64,000 nucleotides of DNA, taken from positions 1-64,000 of the forward strand of contig NZ_FOKI01000003.1 in assembly GCF_900111985.1 (NCBI RefSeq). The letters are read 5' to 3'. Under the pieces are notes generated by a model. That model saw only the letters and a program-made list of their open reading frames with translations. It was not told the origin of the DNA and ran no database searches. Made by a program: the position numbers and the translations under genes. Each line of letters starts with the position of its first letter. Positions within the stretch are counted from its first letter, which is position 1. This DNA is from Clostridium frigidicarnis (GTDB lineage: Bacteria > Bacillota > Clostridia > Clostridiales > Clostridiaceae). Shown in pieces: positions 1 to 8,448 of the stretch.

Positions 1-173
1 AAGCTAAAAAAGGCTTTAATTCTTTTGAAAAAGCAAATAATTTAATATACTTATTTGTATTTCACTATAACTTTATTAGACCACATGGTTCATTAAATAA
101 CTGTACTCCAGCAGAAGTTGCTGGCTTCGCTAGCGATAGCTCAGATAAAAACTCTTGGTTTTCAGCGGCTTAA
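1..173 (+). CDS. DDE transposase, C-terminal fragment (cut by window start)
   Basis: The frame is open from the window edge to TAA at 171-173. It reads about 56 residues containing YNFIRPHGSL followed by TPAEVAG. This is the conserved C-terminal end of DDE-type integrase/transposases of the IS6/IS240-like and related families, where the motif lies just after the catalytic Glu helix. The N-terminus and catalytic DDE residues are outside the window, so I cannot say whether the copy is intact. A rho-independent terminator follows at once. No terminal inverted repeat could be assigned because the other end is missing. Confidence 0.7.
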   Translation, partial: AKKGFNSFEKANNLIYLFVFHYNFIRPHGSLNNCTPAEVAGFASDSSDKNSWFSAA

Positions 174-195
174 TATAAAATTAATATCTTTGATT

Positions 196-232
196 AACCT
201 GCAAAAATTACGTTTATTGCAGGTTTGTTTAC
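196..232 (+). terminator. Rho-independent terminator of the transposase fragment
   Basis: Arms AACCTGCAA and TTGCAGGTT enclose a short loop and are followed by TTGTTT. It lies about 22 bases after the transposase stop. Confidence 0.6.
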
Positions 233-629
233 CATACAATAAACTATCCAAACTTATATAATTTTCAAAGAACGAGCAATTCTATGAAATATTAAGCTAT
301 TTTTTCATATCAGCTTAACAGATTCAGTTCACATTCAAGATATTTAATTAACATATGTTTTATCTACATACCTTATATATCGTTCATAAAAATTTTTTTT
401 GTACTATTAATGATTCTTTTATGTAAAATTTTAAAAGTTTTTTTAAAATTACTCAAATTATCAAAAACAAGTTCATTATTCAATTATATTATTTGGAATT
501 ATTATACCATAAATGTAATTAATTTAAATGTATTTTCAATACTTAAATTTATTTTTCATCTCATAACTACCATCTAAATGAAAACTCGTTCTATAATTAT
601 CATTAATAGTATATATAATTTATTTTATA
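233..629. other. Intergenic, no gene seen
   Basis: AT-rich spacer with stop codons in all frames and no open frame with a ribosome binding site. Nothing else was recognised before the promoter of the XRE gene. Confidence 0.5.
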
Positions 630-678
630 CCTTTTGTCATATATATTTGACATAAGGTAACGTTAATGATACTATACC
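630..678 (+). promoter_or_regulatory. Promoter and candidate autoregulatory operator of the XRE gene
   Basis: An inverted repeat, CCTTTTGTCA and TGACATAAGG (9 of 10 pairs match), spans 630-657. Its right arm contains a perfect -35 box TTGACA (647-652). A 17-base spacer leads to TACTAT (670-675). A repressor bound here would cover the -35 box, which fits autoregulation by the XRE protein encoded just downstream. The site is visible; the regulator assignment is inferred. Confidence 0.5.
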
Positions 679-710
679 TATATTGGTAATTAATCACAGG
701 GAGTGATGTA

Positions 711-926
711 ATGGGAAAAAATCTTAGACTTAAATCTGCTAGAGCTGCTTTAGATATGTCTCAAAAGGATATAGCTGAAGCTATTGGTGTAACAAGACAA
801 ACGATTAACGCCATAGAAAATGGAGATTATAATCCAACAATAAAACTATGTATATCAATTTGTAGGGTTTTAGGTAAAACTCTTGATGAAATATTTTGGG
901 AGGATGATTTAAATAATGAGAAATAA
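711..926 (+). CDS. XRE-family HTH transcriptional regulator (small, YozG-like)
   Basis: A 71-residue protein that is almost entirely one helix-turn-helix: residues about 8-60 contain ARAALDMSQKDIAEAIGVTRQTINAIENGDYNPT, given here only as the pattern SQKDIAEAIGVTRQTI for the HTH, then KLCISICRVLGKTLDEIFW. This matches compact Cro/CI-type regulators that are single-domain DNA binders. The start is ATG 711 with GGGAG upstream. It overlaps the next gene by 11 bases, so the two are translationally coupled. A palindrome over the promoter at 630-657 suggests autorepression. The pairing of a tiny XRE protein with a small membrane protein recurs at 29142-29854 in this window. Confidence 0.85.
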   Translation: MGKNLRLKSARAALDMSQKDIAEAIGVTRQTINAIENGDYNPTIKLCISICRVLGKTLDEIFWEDDLNNEK

Positions 927-1215
927 TTATGATGAAATGCAAGAACAAATGAGAAATAAAATTGGTAATGAGACTTTTTCACTTATTGCACCAAAACAAA
1001 ATATACCATTAAACTTGGGTAAAGATATTGTAATTATGCTATTAAGCATGTCTGTTGTAACAATCATTGCACACTTTTTCGAAAACAAAGAAACCTCAGC
1101 ACCAGTAGACAACAATATGGGATTAATCCTCAATGTTCTAAGCATTGGTGTTTTCATAATTCTAGCCATTATTAGTATTGTAAAGAATATATATGATAAT
1201 AAACACATTAACTAA
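916..1215 (+). CDS. Small membrane protein partner of the XRE regulator
   Basis: A 99-residue protein with a polar N-terminal 35 residues and two hydrophobic segments, roughly residues 36-54 (IVIMLLSMSVVTIIAHFF) and 68-88 (GLILNVLSIGVFIILAIISIV). It starts inside the end of the XRE gene (11-base overlap) and has no independent promoter. No family was recognised. By analogy with other XRE/membrane pairs it may sense or modulate the regulator, but nothing in the sequence proves this. Confidence 0.65.
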   Translation: MRNNYDEMQEQMRNKIGNETFSLIAPKQNIPLNLGKDIVIMLLSMSVVTIIAHFFENKETSAPVDNNMGLILNVLSIGVFIILAIISIVKNIYDNKHIN

Positions 1216-1406
1216 ACCACAATTAAATCATTTAGAAAGTATTATGAATGCAATGATTTCAAAAGAGAACAACAACTCAATACTTTTTTCATTTCATAGA
1301 TATCAGTGTTTCAAAAAATTTATTAGAATAAAGAAGACTAACATGATAAGATATTAACATACATGTTTATAATAGAAAATTTATATTAAGTAAAGGAGAT
1401 TTATAT

Positions 1407-2003
1407 ATGGAAACTATTGATGCTATTACTAAAAGAAGAAGTATAAGAAAATTTATTGATAAGGAAATTCCAATAGAAATAGTGGAGAAAATATTGGATT
1501 CGGCAATTAAAGCTCCATCTCCAAAGAATAGACAGCCATGGAAATTTATTGTTATTACAAATAAAGATAAATCTTCTATGATAGAGGCAATGCAAACAGG
1601 TATTGAAAATGAAAAAAAACTTGAAGGACTTTTGCCAAATAGTTTAAGATTCATTTCTGGTGCAGAATATACTATGAAAATAATGAAACAAGCTCCAATC
1701 ACCATATTGATATTTAATACACAAGAAAATTATTTATGGGATGAACAGAGCATTGAAAGTAAATTTTTTAATACAGCTAATATCCAATCTATTGGTGCAT
1801 CTATAGAAAATATGTTATTAACAGCAACTGATTTAGGTATAGGAAGCTTGTGGATTTGTGATATATTTTTTGCATATCGTGAAATCTGTCAATGGCTGGG
1901 AGAAAAACAACAATTAATAGCGGCTATATCATTGGGATATGCTGATGAAAGCCCGCACCCTAGACCTAGAAAAAAGTTTAATGATATTGTTGAGTGGAGA
2001 TAA
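1407..2003 (+). CDS. Nitroreductase-family flavoprotein
   Basis: A 198-residue protein, the usual length for FMN-dependent nitroreductases. The N-terminus contains the FMN phosphate-binding RRSIRKF (residues about 10-16) and APSPKNRQPWKFIVI, the substrate/FMN loop typical of the fold. The C-terminal third has GASIENMLLTATDLGIGSLWICD, the dimer-interface helix and glycine turn, and ends with LGYADE and PRPRK. It probably reduces nitroaromatics or quinone-like substrates with NAD(P)H in the cytoplasm; the substrate cannot be read from sequence. The start is ATG 1407 with AAAGGAG 8 bases upstream. It is a single gene followed by strong hairpins. Confidence 0.85.
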   Translation: METIDAITKRRSIRKFIDKEIPIEIVEKILDSAIKAPSPKNRQPWKFIVITNKDKSSMIEAMQTGIENEKKLEGLLPNSLRFISGAEYTMKIMKQAPITILIFNTQENYLWDEQSIESKFFNTANIQSIGASIENMLLTATDLGIGSLWICDIFFAYREICQWLGEKQQLIAAISLGYADESPHPRPRKKFNDIVEWR

Positions 2004-2100
2004 TACTCGAACATTATAATCTTGTAGCTCTACTAGGTTGAGAACACATAACTTACTTGAATGATATAATTTTAATGTTAGAACTCCTGTTGAGTCAAGG

Positions 2101-2160
2101 CCACCTGTAAAACAGGTGGCTTGCTTTAGCCCTATAAGGGCATATTACTTAGCAAGTAAT
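2101..2160. repeat. Cluster of three short hairpins after the nitroreductase gene
   Basis: Three adjacent inverted repeats: CCACCTGT/ACAGGTGG (2101-2119), GCCCT/AGGGC (about 2128-2140) and ATTACTT/AAGTAAT (2144-2160). Only weak U-tracts follow, so this is not a classic terminator. The arrangement resembles the subterminal palindromes left by IS200/IS605-type elements, but no transposase is present; that reading is inferred. Confidence 0.4.
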
Positions 2161-2223
2161 ACTTTATTTACAACTACATTGGCGATTTAAAGGATAGAAA
2201 TTTTTTTAATTTGTTACTTGTAA

Positions 2224-2919
2224 CTAATCTAAGCCTTTACTTGCTACCTTATCTATATTTTTATTATTAAGAAACCACACCACGCCAAAAGCCGTTGCAA
2301 AAAAAGCTAATGGGTACAAGCAATTTATTGAAAACAAAATAGTTTTATCAAATTTAATTCTCATAATTACAGCAAGGACCCATATAAAAATACCTGAAAT
2401 CAATATGAAAATCTTATCTTTACTCATTTTAGGTTTTGTTAATTCAAAAGACTTTTTTGTTGTATACCAGTAAATATAGAACGCAGCTACCGTTGCAATA
2501 GAAGTTGCTCCAATGAACCCCAAGGTTATTGGCATAGTAAATGATCCTGATTTAAATATATTAATAATTGTTGATGAAAAGAAAATTTCATATAAATACA
2601 ATATTCCAATTCCCCCAATAATAATATATGCTTTTTCTAAAATTTTTTCATATAAAGTTTTTTCTCTTGCATTTTTAATAAGTTCATTGCAAAACTCTTT
2701 ATAACCACAACCTATAGCATTCTTAAAGTCTTCTCCACGCAGCTGATATTCTAAAGCCATACTAATTAAATCTCTTTGTATAACCTCAATATCATATTCC
2801 TTTAAGTTTGATGAATATAAATAAAGTATCATATCAGTTAAAACAATTTTATTATAATCATTTAGTTGTTTTTCCATAATATTATTTTCTTTTTTTAAAA
2901 CTTTCAACTTATTAGCCAT
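2224..2919 (-). CDS. Membrane protein partner of the PadR regulator
   Basis: A 231-residue protein. Residues 1-95 are a polar, helix-rich domain containing DLISMALEYQLRGEDFKNAIG and YKEFCNELI. The C-terminal half has four hydrophobic segments (about 98-118, 128-150, 168-186, 193-216). This architecture matches the DUF1048/DUF1129-like proteins that sit directly behind PadR regulators in Firmicutes; the exact family is not certain. The PadR stop TAG abuts this ATG, so translation is coupled. It probably acts with PadR in an envelope-stress or transporter-like response. No enzymatic motif was seen. Confidence 0.7.
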   Translation of the reverse strand: MANKLKVLKKENNIMEKQLNDYNKIVLTDMILYLYSSNLKEYDIEVIQRDLISMALEYQLRGEDFKNAIGCGYKEFCNELIKNAREKTLYEKILEKAYIIIGGIGILYLYEIFFSSTIINIFKSGSFTMPITLGFIGATSIATVAAFYIYWYTTKKSFELTKPKMSKDKIFILISGIFIWVLAVIMRIKFDKTILFSINCLYPLAFFATAFGVVWFLNNKNIDKVASKGLD

Positions 2920-3249
2920 CTATATTTCCCCCAACCTTAAAATTTTATTTACTGATTTAGAAACACTATTCCAATACATTTCAAATGAATTTAATGTTTC
3001 TACCCCTTCATCTGTTATAAAATAGTATTTTCTACTAGGACCTAATGGAGAAGGTCTAAACTCTGAATAAATTAAATTTTTCTTTTCGAGTCTAACTAGT
3101 AAGGGATAAATTGTTCCTTCTCTAACATCTTCAAAACCATAAACCGCAAGTTTTTCCATGATTTCATAGCCATAGGTTACTTCTAAACTAATTATTTTTA
3201 AAATACAGCCCTCTAACGTTCCCCTCATAAGTTGTGACTTATCAAACAT
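2920..3249 (-). CDS. PadR-family transcriptional regulator
   Basis: About 109 residues from ATG 3249. That start has AGGTGAGG directly upstream and matches the usual beginning of the family (MFDKSQLMRGTLEG); an in-frame extension to 3273 lacks support. The winged helix contains GCILKIISLEVTYGYEIMEKL and the classic PadR wing signature VREGTIYPLLVRLEKKNLI, then PLGPSRKYYFITDEG. PadR proteins repress phenolic-stress or transporter genes and are usually autoregulated. It is co-transcribed with the membrane protein immediately downstream (TAG-ATG junction). A region upstream (3260-3325) separates it from the YhgE operon. Confidence 0.88.
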   Translation of the reverse strand: MFDKSQLMRGTLEGCILKIISLEVTYGYEIMEKLAVYGFEDVREGTIYPLLVRLEKKNLIYSEFRPSPLGPSRKYYFITDEGVETLNSFEMYWNSVSKSVNKILRLGEI

Positions 3250-3325
3250 ATCCTCACCTACCCTGTGCCACATAGTAGCTATCTACATTGTAGTACCGAG
3301 TAGACAATTTGTCAATAATTTACTC

Positions 3326-3368
3326 AAAAAATAAAAAACAGACATAATCATCTCTGATCATATCTGCC
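3326..3368 (-). terminator. Terminator of the YhgE/Pip operon
   Basis: On the minus strand, CAGATATGATC and GATTATGTCTG form a stem with G-U pairs, followed by a run of U. It lies about 55 bases after the stop of the second YhgE gene. Confidence 0.6.
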
Positions 3369-3423
3369 TCTCATTAAACTTACCAAACTTGTAACTTGTC
3401 ACTAATTAAAGCTTTCAATTAGT

Positions 3424-5589
3424 TTAAAGTCCTGATTCCCTAAACTTATGATCCATAGCATGTGATAACTTATGAATTGGTCTCTTTAAAACAACTAGAA
3501 CTAAAAATCCCACTGCAAAAATACCTAATGCATATAAATTATCATTAACACTTTCCCATATAGGGCCTGCTATTGCTTCTCTGAATCCATTTATTGCATA
3601 AGTAAACGGCCATAAAAATTGCATTTTTCCAAAAATCTCTGGGTTAGTTTGTATTGGATATATACCACCTGCTCCGGCTATTTGGAAAACCATTATTATT
3701 ACTGCTATTGCTTTTCCTACATTACCAAACATAGCAACTAAAGTGTATATCATAATTGTAAAAGTAATTGCTGTAACCACCGTGAATCCTAACATAAGTG
3801 GCAAGTCTGCAGCATTTACCCCTAATATATATACATCTCCTAAAGTAACAATGGTACCTTGTATTATTACTATCGTTAAGAACAATAACATTTTACCAAA
3901 GTGTTCTTGCCATAAATTTATTTTCTCTTTTTCCTTAAACTCTTCTTCACATTCTACTGCTAATAGCGCACAAGATAACAATGCACCAACCCAAATTGCA
4001 AGTACTGTATAGAATGGTGTTAACCCAACTCCAAATATTCCTGCATCATAAACCTCTTCTTCAATTAACTGAATAGGAGAAGATATAAATGAAGCCATTT
4101 CCTCTGGATCTTTTTCCATTATATCTAGTATGTCATTTAAGTTTTCTTCTGTTAAATCTTTTGTCTTATCTGTTAACTTGTCCAAATCTTCTTGGAATGT
4201 TGTAAGTTTCTCATTTAATCTATTACCTTCATCAATAGCCACTGTACTAGTTGCCACTCCAAACTTAGATAAAGCATTAAGCTGAGGTACTATAACCTTT
4301 ATACTATCTAGAACTCCATCTGCATTAGTTAATCCTGTAGTAAGTCCATTACCAACACTATTAAGTGTAGGTATAACCCCTGAATAAAAAGCATTTGAAG
4401 CACTAACAACCTGTGTTGAGATTTCATTACTTGTCTTAGATAATATATCCAACATCTCATTTATATGTTCCTTAGTTGCCGTTCCATTTTCTACTGAAGA
4501 ACTTATATTTCCTGCATTAGTTCTTCCACTTTCTATAGTTTCTTTTAGATGTCTTAATGTATCTACAAATTCGGAAATACTTCCACTAGCTTTTAAATCA
4601 TTAAGACCTTCTAATACCTTCATACTTGTATCTATTATATCATCCATTGTGCCAAGTAGTTTATCTATAGTGTTGGCATCCTTTATTATTTGTGCTGAAT
4701 CCCCAGCTACATTGTTTAATTCTTTTAACTCTGTTATTAAAGCTTGAACCTTTTTGTTTGTTGTTTGAATCTGCATTATGTCATTATTCAAATTTCCTGA
4801 TAAAGAATTCACCGTTTGTTGTGTTGACATAATAAGGTTCTTACTTGTATTGGTTGCTTTTTGAAGAGTATTTATTTGATCTGTTAAAACAGGCAAGTCA
4901 TTTTGTACTTTTCTCAAATAATCCTGTAAACTTGCCGAATTACCATTTGCATCATTTATATGGTTTTTAACCTTTTCTAACTCATCAATGGAGCCTGTTA
5001 AAATATCATTTAACTGTAATACCTGTGGTTTATGAGTTTGTATTTCTCCACCTACTGTATTTAGTTTTTCAAAGGCTTTCTCATTTACAGTCTCTACAAA
5101 GTTAGCTTTTATTTCTCTTGCTACACTTTCTTTAGCTGCATTTGTAATTTTTGTAGCTATTGCATTAGCCTTTTCATTTACTTTATATATTATGTTTGGC
5201 TTTTGTGGATCTGTACCTGCCAAACTTGTTAATCCTCTTGTAAAGCCTGCTGGTATTTCTATCATGGCATAATATTTACCTTCATTTAATCCATTATTGG
5301 CCTGCCATTCATCTTCAAATACCCAGCCCATCTTATCATTGTCCTTAAGCGAATCTACTACTTCATCTCCAACATTAATGAAATTTCCATTAAACATTGC
5401 ACCTTCATCATTATTAACTACTGCAACTGGTAAGTTACCAGTATTTGAATACGGATCCCAACATGCTTTTATGTTAATCCATGCATACAGTGAAGGAAGA
5501 ATGCATAATCCTGTAACTATGAATAATGCTACTGGACTTTTTGCTATATTTCTTAAATCATTTCGAAAAACCTTAAAAACTTTTCTCAT
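3424..5589 (-). CDS. YhgE/Pip domain membrane protein (second of tandem pair)
   Basis: A 721-residue protein. The N-terminal membrane segment (residues about 18-38) leads into the family hallmark YAWINIKACWDPYSNTG and then PVAVVNNDEG. The central ~450 residues are polar and rich in coiled-coil helix. The last ~200 residues carry five or six membrane spans with GNVGKAIAVIIMVFQIAGAGG and WPFTYAINGFREAIAGP. This is the standard architecture of YhgE/Pip (phage infection protein-like, ABC-2-type membrane) proteins. Their precise transport role is unknown; some act as phage receptors and others are linked to secretion. It lies 25 bases after the upstream paralogue at 5615-7774, in one operon ended by the terminator at 3326-3368. 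Confidence 0.88.
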   Translation of the reverse strand: MRKVFKVFRNDLRNIAKSPVALFIVTGLCILPSLYAWINIKACWDPYSNTGNLPVAVVNNDEGAMFNGNFINVGDEVVDSLKDNDKMGWVFEDEWQANNGLNEGKYYAMIEIPAGFTRGLTSLAGTDPQKPNIIYKVNEKANAIATKITNAAKESVAREIKANFVETVNEKAFEKLNTVGGEIQTHKPQVLQLNDILTGSIDELEKVKNHINDANGNSASLQDYLRKVQNDLPVLTDQINTLQKATNTSKNLIMSTQQTVNSLSGNLNNDIMQIQTTNKKVQALITELKELNNVAGDSAQIIKDANTIDKLLGTMDDIIDTSMKVLEGLNDLKASGSISEFVDTLRHLKETIESGRTNAGNISSSVENGTATKEHINEMLDILSKTSNEISTQVVSASNAFYSGVIPTLNSVGNGLTTGLTNADGVLDSIKVIVPQLNALSKFGVATSTVAIDEGNRLNEKLTTFQEDLDKLTDKTKDLTEENLNDILDIMEKDPEEMASFISSPIQLIEEEVYDAGIFGVGLTPFYTVLAIWVGALLSCALLAVECEEEFKEKEKINLWQEHFGKMLLFLTIVIIQGTIVTLGDVYILGVNAADLPLMLGFTVVTAITFTIMIYTLVAMFGNVGKAIAVIIMVFQIAGAGGIYPIQTNPEIFGKMQFLWPFTYAINGFREAIAGPIWESVNDNLYALGIFAVGFLVLVVLKRPIHKLSHAMDHKFRESGL

Positions 5590-5614
5590 GCCATTGCCTC
5601 CTCATCTAGTAACA

Positions 5615-7774
5615 TTATTCTGAAATTCCTGATTCTTTAAACTTAGCTTCAAATTTACTTACTTTATGATGTAATGGAGATTTTAGGAAGTATCCTATTA
5701 CTATAAAGATACCTGCCACCAAACCCAATACTATAAAATCTAATGCTACGCTTGATACAAGCGGTCCCGCTATGGCTTCTCTAAATCCTCCAACCGCATA
5801 AGTGAATGGAAAGAATGGTTGAAGCACTCTAAAGAACATAGGATCGACTTGTATAGGATAAGTTCCACCACTTCCTGCAAGTTGTATAATCATTAATACA
5901 ATAGCTATAGCTTTACCTACATTACCAAGCAATGCTACACATGTGTATATTATTATTGAGAAAGTAAATGAGGTCATTAAAGCAAATAATATCATTAGCA
6001 AAGTATTTACTGTATACACACCTAAAAGAGCCTTGTTTCCTATAGAAACCACAAGTCCTTGTACTAATGCCAATGTAACAAATGTAATCATCTTACCAAA
6101 ATATTTTTGCCTTATTGTTATATCTTCGCTACCTTCAAAATCTACAACATCTGTTCTCAAAACAGCAGTTAACATTAATCCACCAACCCAAAGAGCAAGT
6201 ACAGTATAAACTGGTGTCATTGCTGAACCATAATTAGGTATTGAAAATATAGGTTGTTCTTTTAGATTAAATGGATCTGATATAAAATCTCCCATAAACT
6301 CAGGATTACTTTGAAGTATTGATATTATTTTTACTAAATCCTTATTATCTACAGTCTTTAATTCATCACTCATTTTACTTACTATATCTTCATATTCAGT
6401 TAATCTGTCATATAACTTTTGAGATATATCTGCTGCTAACTCAGTTCCTTCTGCCCCTGAACCTAATAGTGTATCTATTTGGCCAGCTAAGCCTTGTGAT
6501 AAATCAACAAGTGTTGAAGCATCATCTGTTGCTTTTATGAGACTATTAGCTATGTCATTTAACTGTGGTCTAGCTTGTGAATTATAATCATTTATTTCAG
6601 TTGTTATATCATTATGAATCTTACTCATATTATTACTAATTGTATTTACTAATTCCTGATTAACTTGATTAGTATTTCCCACTTGTTTTTGTAATTTATC
6701 TAAGTTATTTTTTTGTTCAGTTAAATTTCCTCTTATATCCTTTAAACTAACTATCATTTGAGATACAGTTGCATTAGGATGAAAATCATTAACATCTCCT
6801 AAAAACACTATTAATGTACTAATACGACTATTAACTGCATCAATCTCAGTACTTATCTTAGATAATATAGCATTTGTATCTACAGTAGTATTTTCACTAC
6901 CTGCTATAGATAATTGTTTTAATAAAGCTTGTATACGTTCTGTAGAACCTTGAGCTTGTTTCAAATTAAAATCCGCATCGTCAAAAGCACTGCTTAAAGT
7001 ACTTTGTGTATTCGTTAAAAAGCTTTTTGTATTTTGTTTATTTCCACCTATTGTATTAATACCATTAATTACATCTGGCATAGTAGTCTTAAGTTCAGAT
7101 AAATACTTAGATAAATTAGCTGAATTACTATTAACATTTCTTAATACAGCAAGTATAAGATCCATATTTTGATCTACTTTTATTATGGAATCCTTAAGGC
7201 TTATTATCTTCTTTTCTTTATCTTGTAAATCTTCTCCCATCTCATTAAAAGAATCAAATACAGTTTCATTAACTGTTGAAATAAAATTAGCCGTTATCTC
7301 ATCAACCAAAGTAGTTTTAGCTGCCCCTGCAATTTTAGCCGCTACTGGATTAGCCTTAGTATCTACTTTATATGTTATTTCTGGCTTTTTAGGGTTGTCC
7401 GTTACTAAACTTGTTAAATCTTCTGAGAAATCCTCTGGAATCTCTATCATAGCATAATATGTTCCATCAACAACTCCTAATTCCGCTTCTTTAGAATCAA
7501 CAAATTTCCACCCAACTTTGTCATTATTTTTTAATTCCTCTATAACATCATTACCTATGTTTAATTCCTCATCATTAAAAGTTGTTCCTTTATCATTATT
7601 GGCCACTGCTATTGGAATAGTGCCTGTATTTTCATAGGGATCCCAACACGCCTTTATATTTACCCATGCATAAAGAGAGGGGATAACACATATTCCAACA
7701 ACTATTATCATAGCTACAGGATTCTTTATTATACTTTTCATGTCCCTCTTAAATACTCTTAAAGCATTTTTCAT
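5615..7774 (-). CDS. YhgE/Pip domain membrane protein (first of tandem pair)
   Basis: A 719-residue paralogue of the following gene with the same layout: an N-terminal span, YAWVNIKACWDPYENTG, PIAVANNDKG, a long extracellular helical region, and a C-terminal multi-span domain with GNVGKAIAIVLMIIQLAGSGG and FPFTYAVGGFREAIAGP. The start ATG 7774 is preceded by AAGGAGGAG. The two genes are clearly an old tandem duplication: the same landmarks occur at the same positions, but the central regions have diverged. The promoter region holds a TetR-type palindrome at 7831-7846, so the pair is probably repressed by a TetR regulator encoded elsewhere. Confidence 0.88.
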   Translation of the reverse strand: MKNALRVFKRDMKSIIKNPVAMIIVVGICVIPSLYAWVNIKACWDPYENTGTIPIAVANNDKGTTFNDEELNIGNDVIEELKNNDKVGWKFVDSKEAELGVVDGTYYAMIEIPEDFSEDLTSLVTDNPKKPEITYKVDTKANPVAAKIAGAAKTTLVDEITANFISTVNETVFDSFNEMGEDLQDKEKKIISLKDSIIKVDQNMDLILAVLRNVNSNSANLSKYLSELKTTMPDVINGINTIGGNKQNTKSFLTNTQSTLSSAFDDADFNLKQAQGSTERIQALLKQLSIAGSENTTVDTNAILSKISTEIDAVNSRISTLIVFLGDVNDFHPNATVSQMIVSLKDIRGNLTEQKNNLDKLQKQVGNTNQVNQELVNTISNNMSKIHNDITTEINDYNSQARPQLNDIANSLIKATDDASTLVDLSQGLAGQIDTLLGSGAEGTELAADISQKLYDRLTEYEDIVSKMSDELKTVDNKDLVKIISILQSNPEFMGDFISDPFNLKEQPIFSIPNYGSAMTPVYTVLALWVGGLMLTAVLRTDVVDFEGSEDITIRQKYFGKMITFVTLALVQGLVVSIGNKALLGVYTVNTLLMILFALMTSFTFSIIIYTCVALLGNVGKAIAIVLMIIQLAGSGGTYPIQVDPMFFRVLQPFFPFTYAVGGFREAIAGPLVSSVALDFIVLGLVAGIFIVIGYFLKSPLHHKVSKFEAKFKESGISE

Positions 7775-7830
7775 TGGTTGTCTCCTCCTTATATTAAGTT
7801 CAAAATTACAAAACCAAGTTATTGTTTCTT

Positions 7831-7846
7831 TACTGACCGGTTAGTA
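7831..7846. promoter_or_regulatory. TetR-type operator in the YhgE operon promoter
   Basis: TACTGACCGGTTAGTA is a 16-base palindrome with one mismatched pair. On the minus strand it lies between a possible -35 TTGTAC and -10 AACAAT about 17 bases apart, and about 60 bases before the start codon. GACCGGTY palindromes are typical binding sites of TetR-family repressors. No TetR gene is adjacent. Confidence 0.55.
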
Positions 7847-8334
7847 CAAACCTCATTTAACTATAATATCAAAATAATAGCCATTTATAAATATAATTTT
7901 TCATTTATTTATAAATTCTTCACACTCTAATTTTTTACACTATTAATACTGTATACATTCTCACACCTTTATATTTAAAATATTACAAAAATTAACTTCG
8001 AAATTTAAGTATAAAATCAACTCCATTTTCCAATCAATATAAAACAAATTTCCCATATTCATATGTACAAATAATACCATAGTAATTATATCATTGAATT
8101 ACCTTAGATTACACCCAAAGTAAGACTTTTTTAATGAATTACTTTGTTATTTCACTAAATATTCAGTCTATTTTGCACAATTTTCTCCTTTAAAACCTAT
8201 ATTGCCATTACTCATTGCTACTGACTTGTTATTTTTTAATGTACCTTACTCTAAATTATATTTTTCACTCTATAAACTCCAACTTGTGATTTTTAACTTA
8301 TTAATAGTATAAATATCTATCAAAAAATCCAAAT
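7847..8334. other. Intergenic, no gene seen
   Basis: Very AT-rich spacer between the YhgE promoter and the terminator of the GGDEF-EAL gene. No open frame with a ribosome binding site and no recognisable RNA structure were found. Confidence 0.5.
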
Positions 8335-8361
8335 GGGTTGTCTCATTTTTAAGACAACCCT
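8335..8361 (-). terminator. Terminator downstream of the GGDEF-EAL gene
   Basis: Inverted repeat GGGTTGTCT and AGACAACCC with a 9-base loop. On the minus strand it is followed closely by a T-rich tract. Confidence 0.55.
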
Positions 8362-8378
8362 ATTAATTAATATTAGAT

Positions 8379-8434
8379 ATATGAAAGAAAATAACAAGTC
8401 AAAGATGTCATGTATTTTTTGAATGTTCCTTAAG
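8379..8434. repeat. Degenerate copy of the GGCACAT palindromic repeat
   Basis: ATGAAAGAAAATAACAAGTC followed by AAAGATG, then a right end TTTTTTGAATGTTCCTTAA. It matches the termini and first inner arm of the longer copy at 13390-13553 but lacks the middle, and its outer ends are mutated (GTTCCT for GTGCCT). Confidence 0.6.
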
Positions 8435-8448
8435 TTATAAATGAATAT

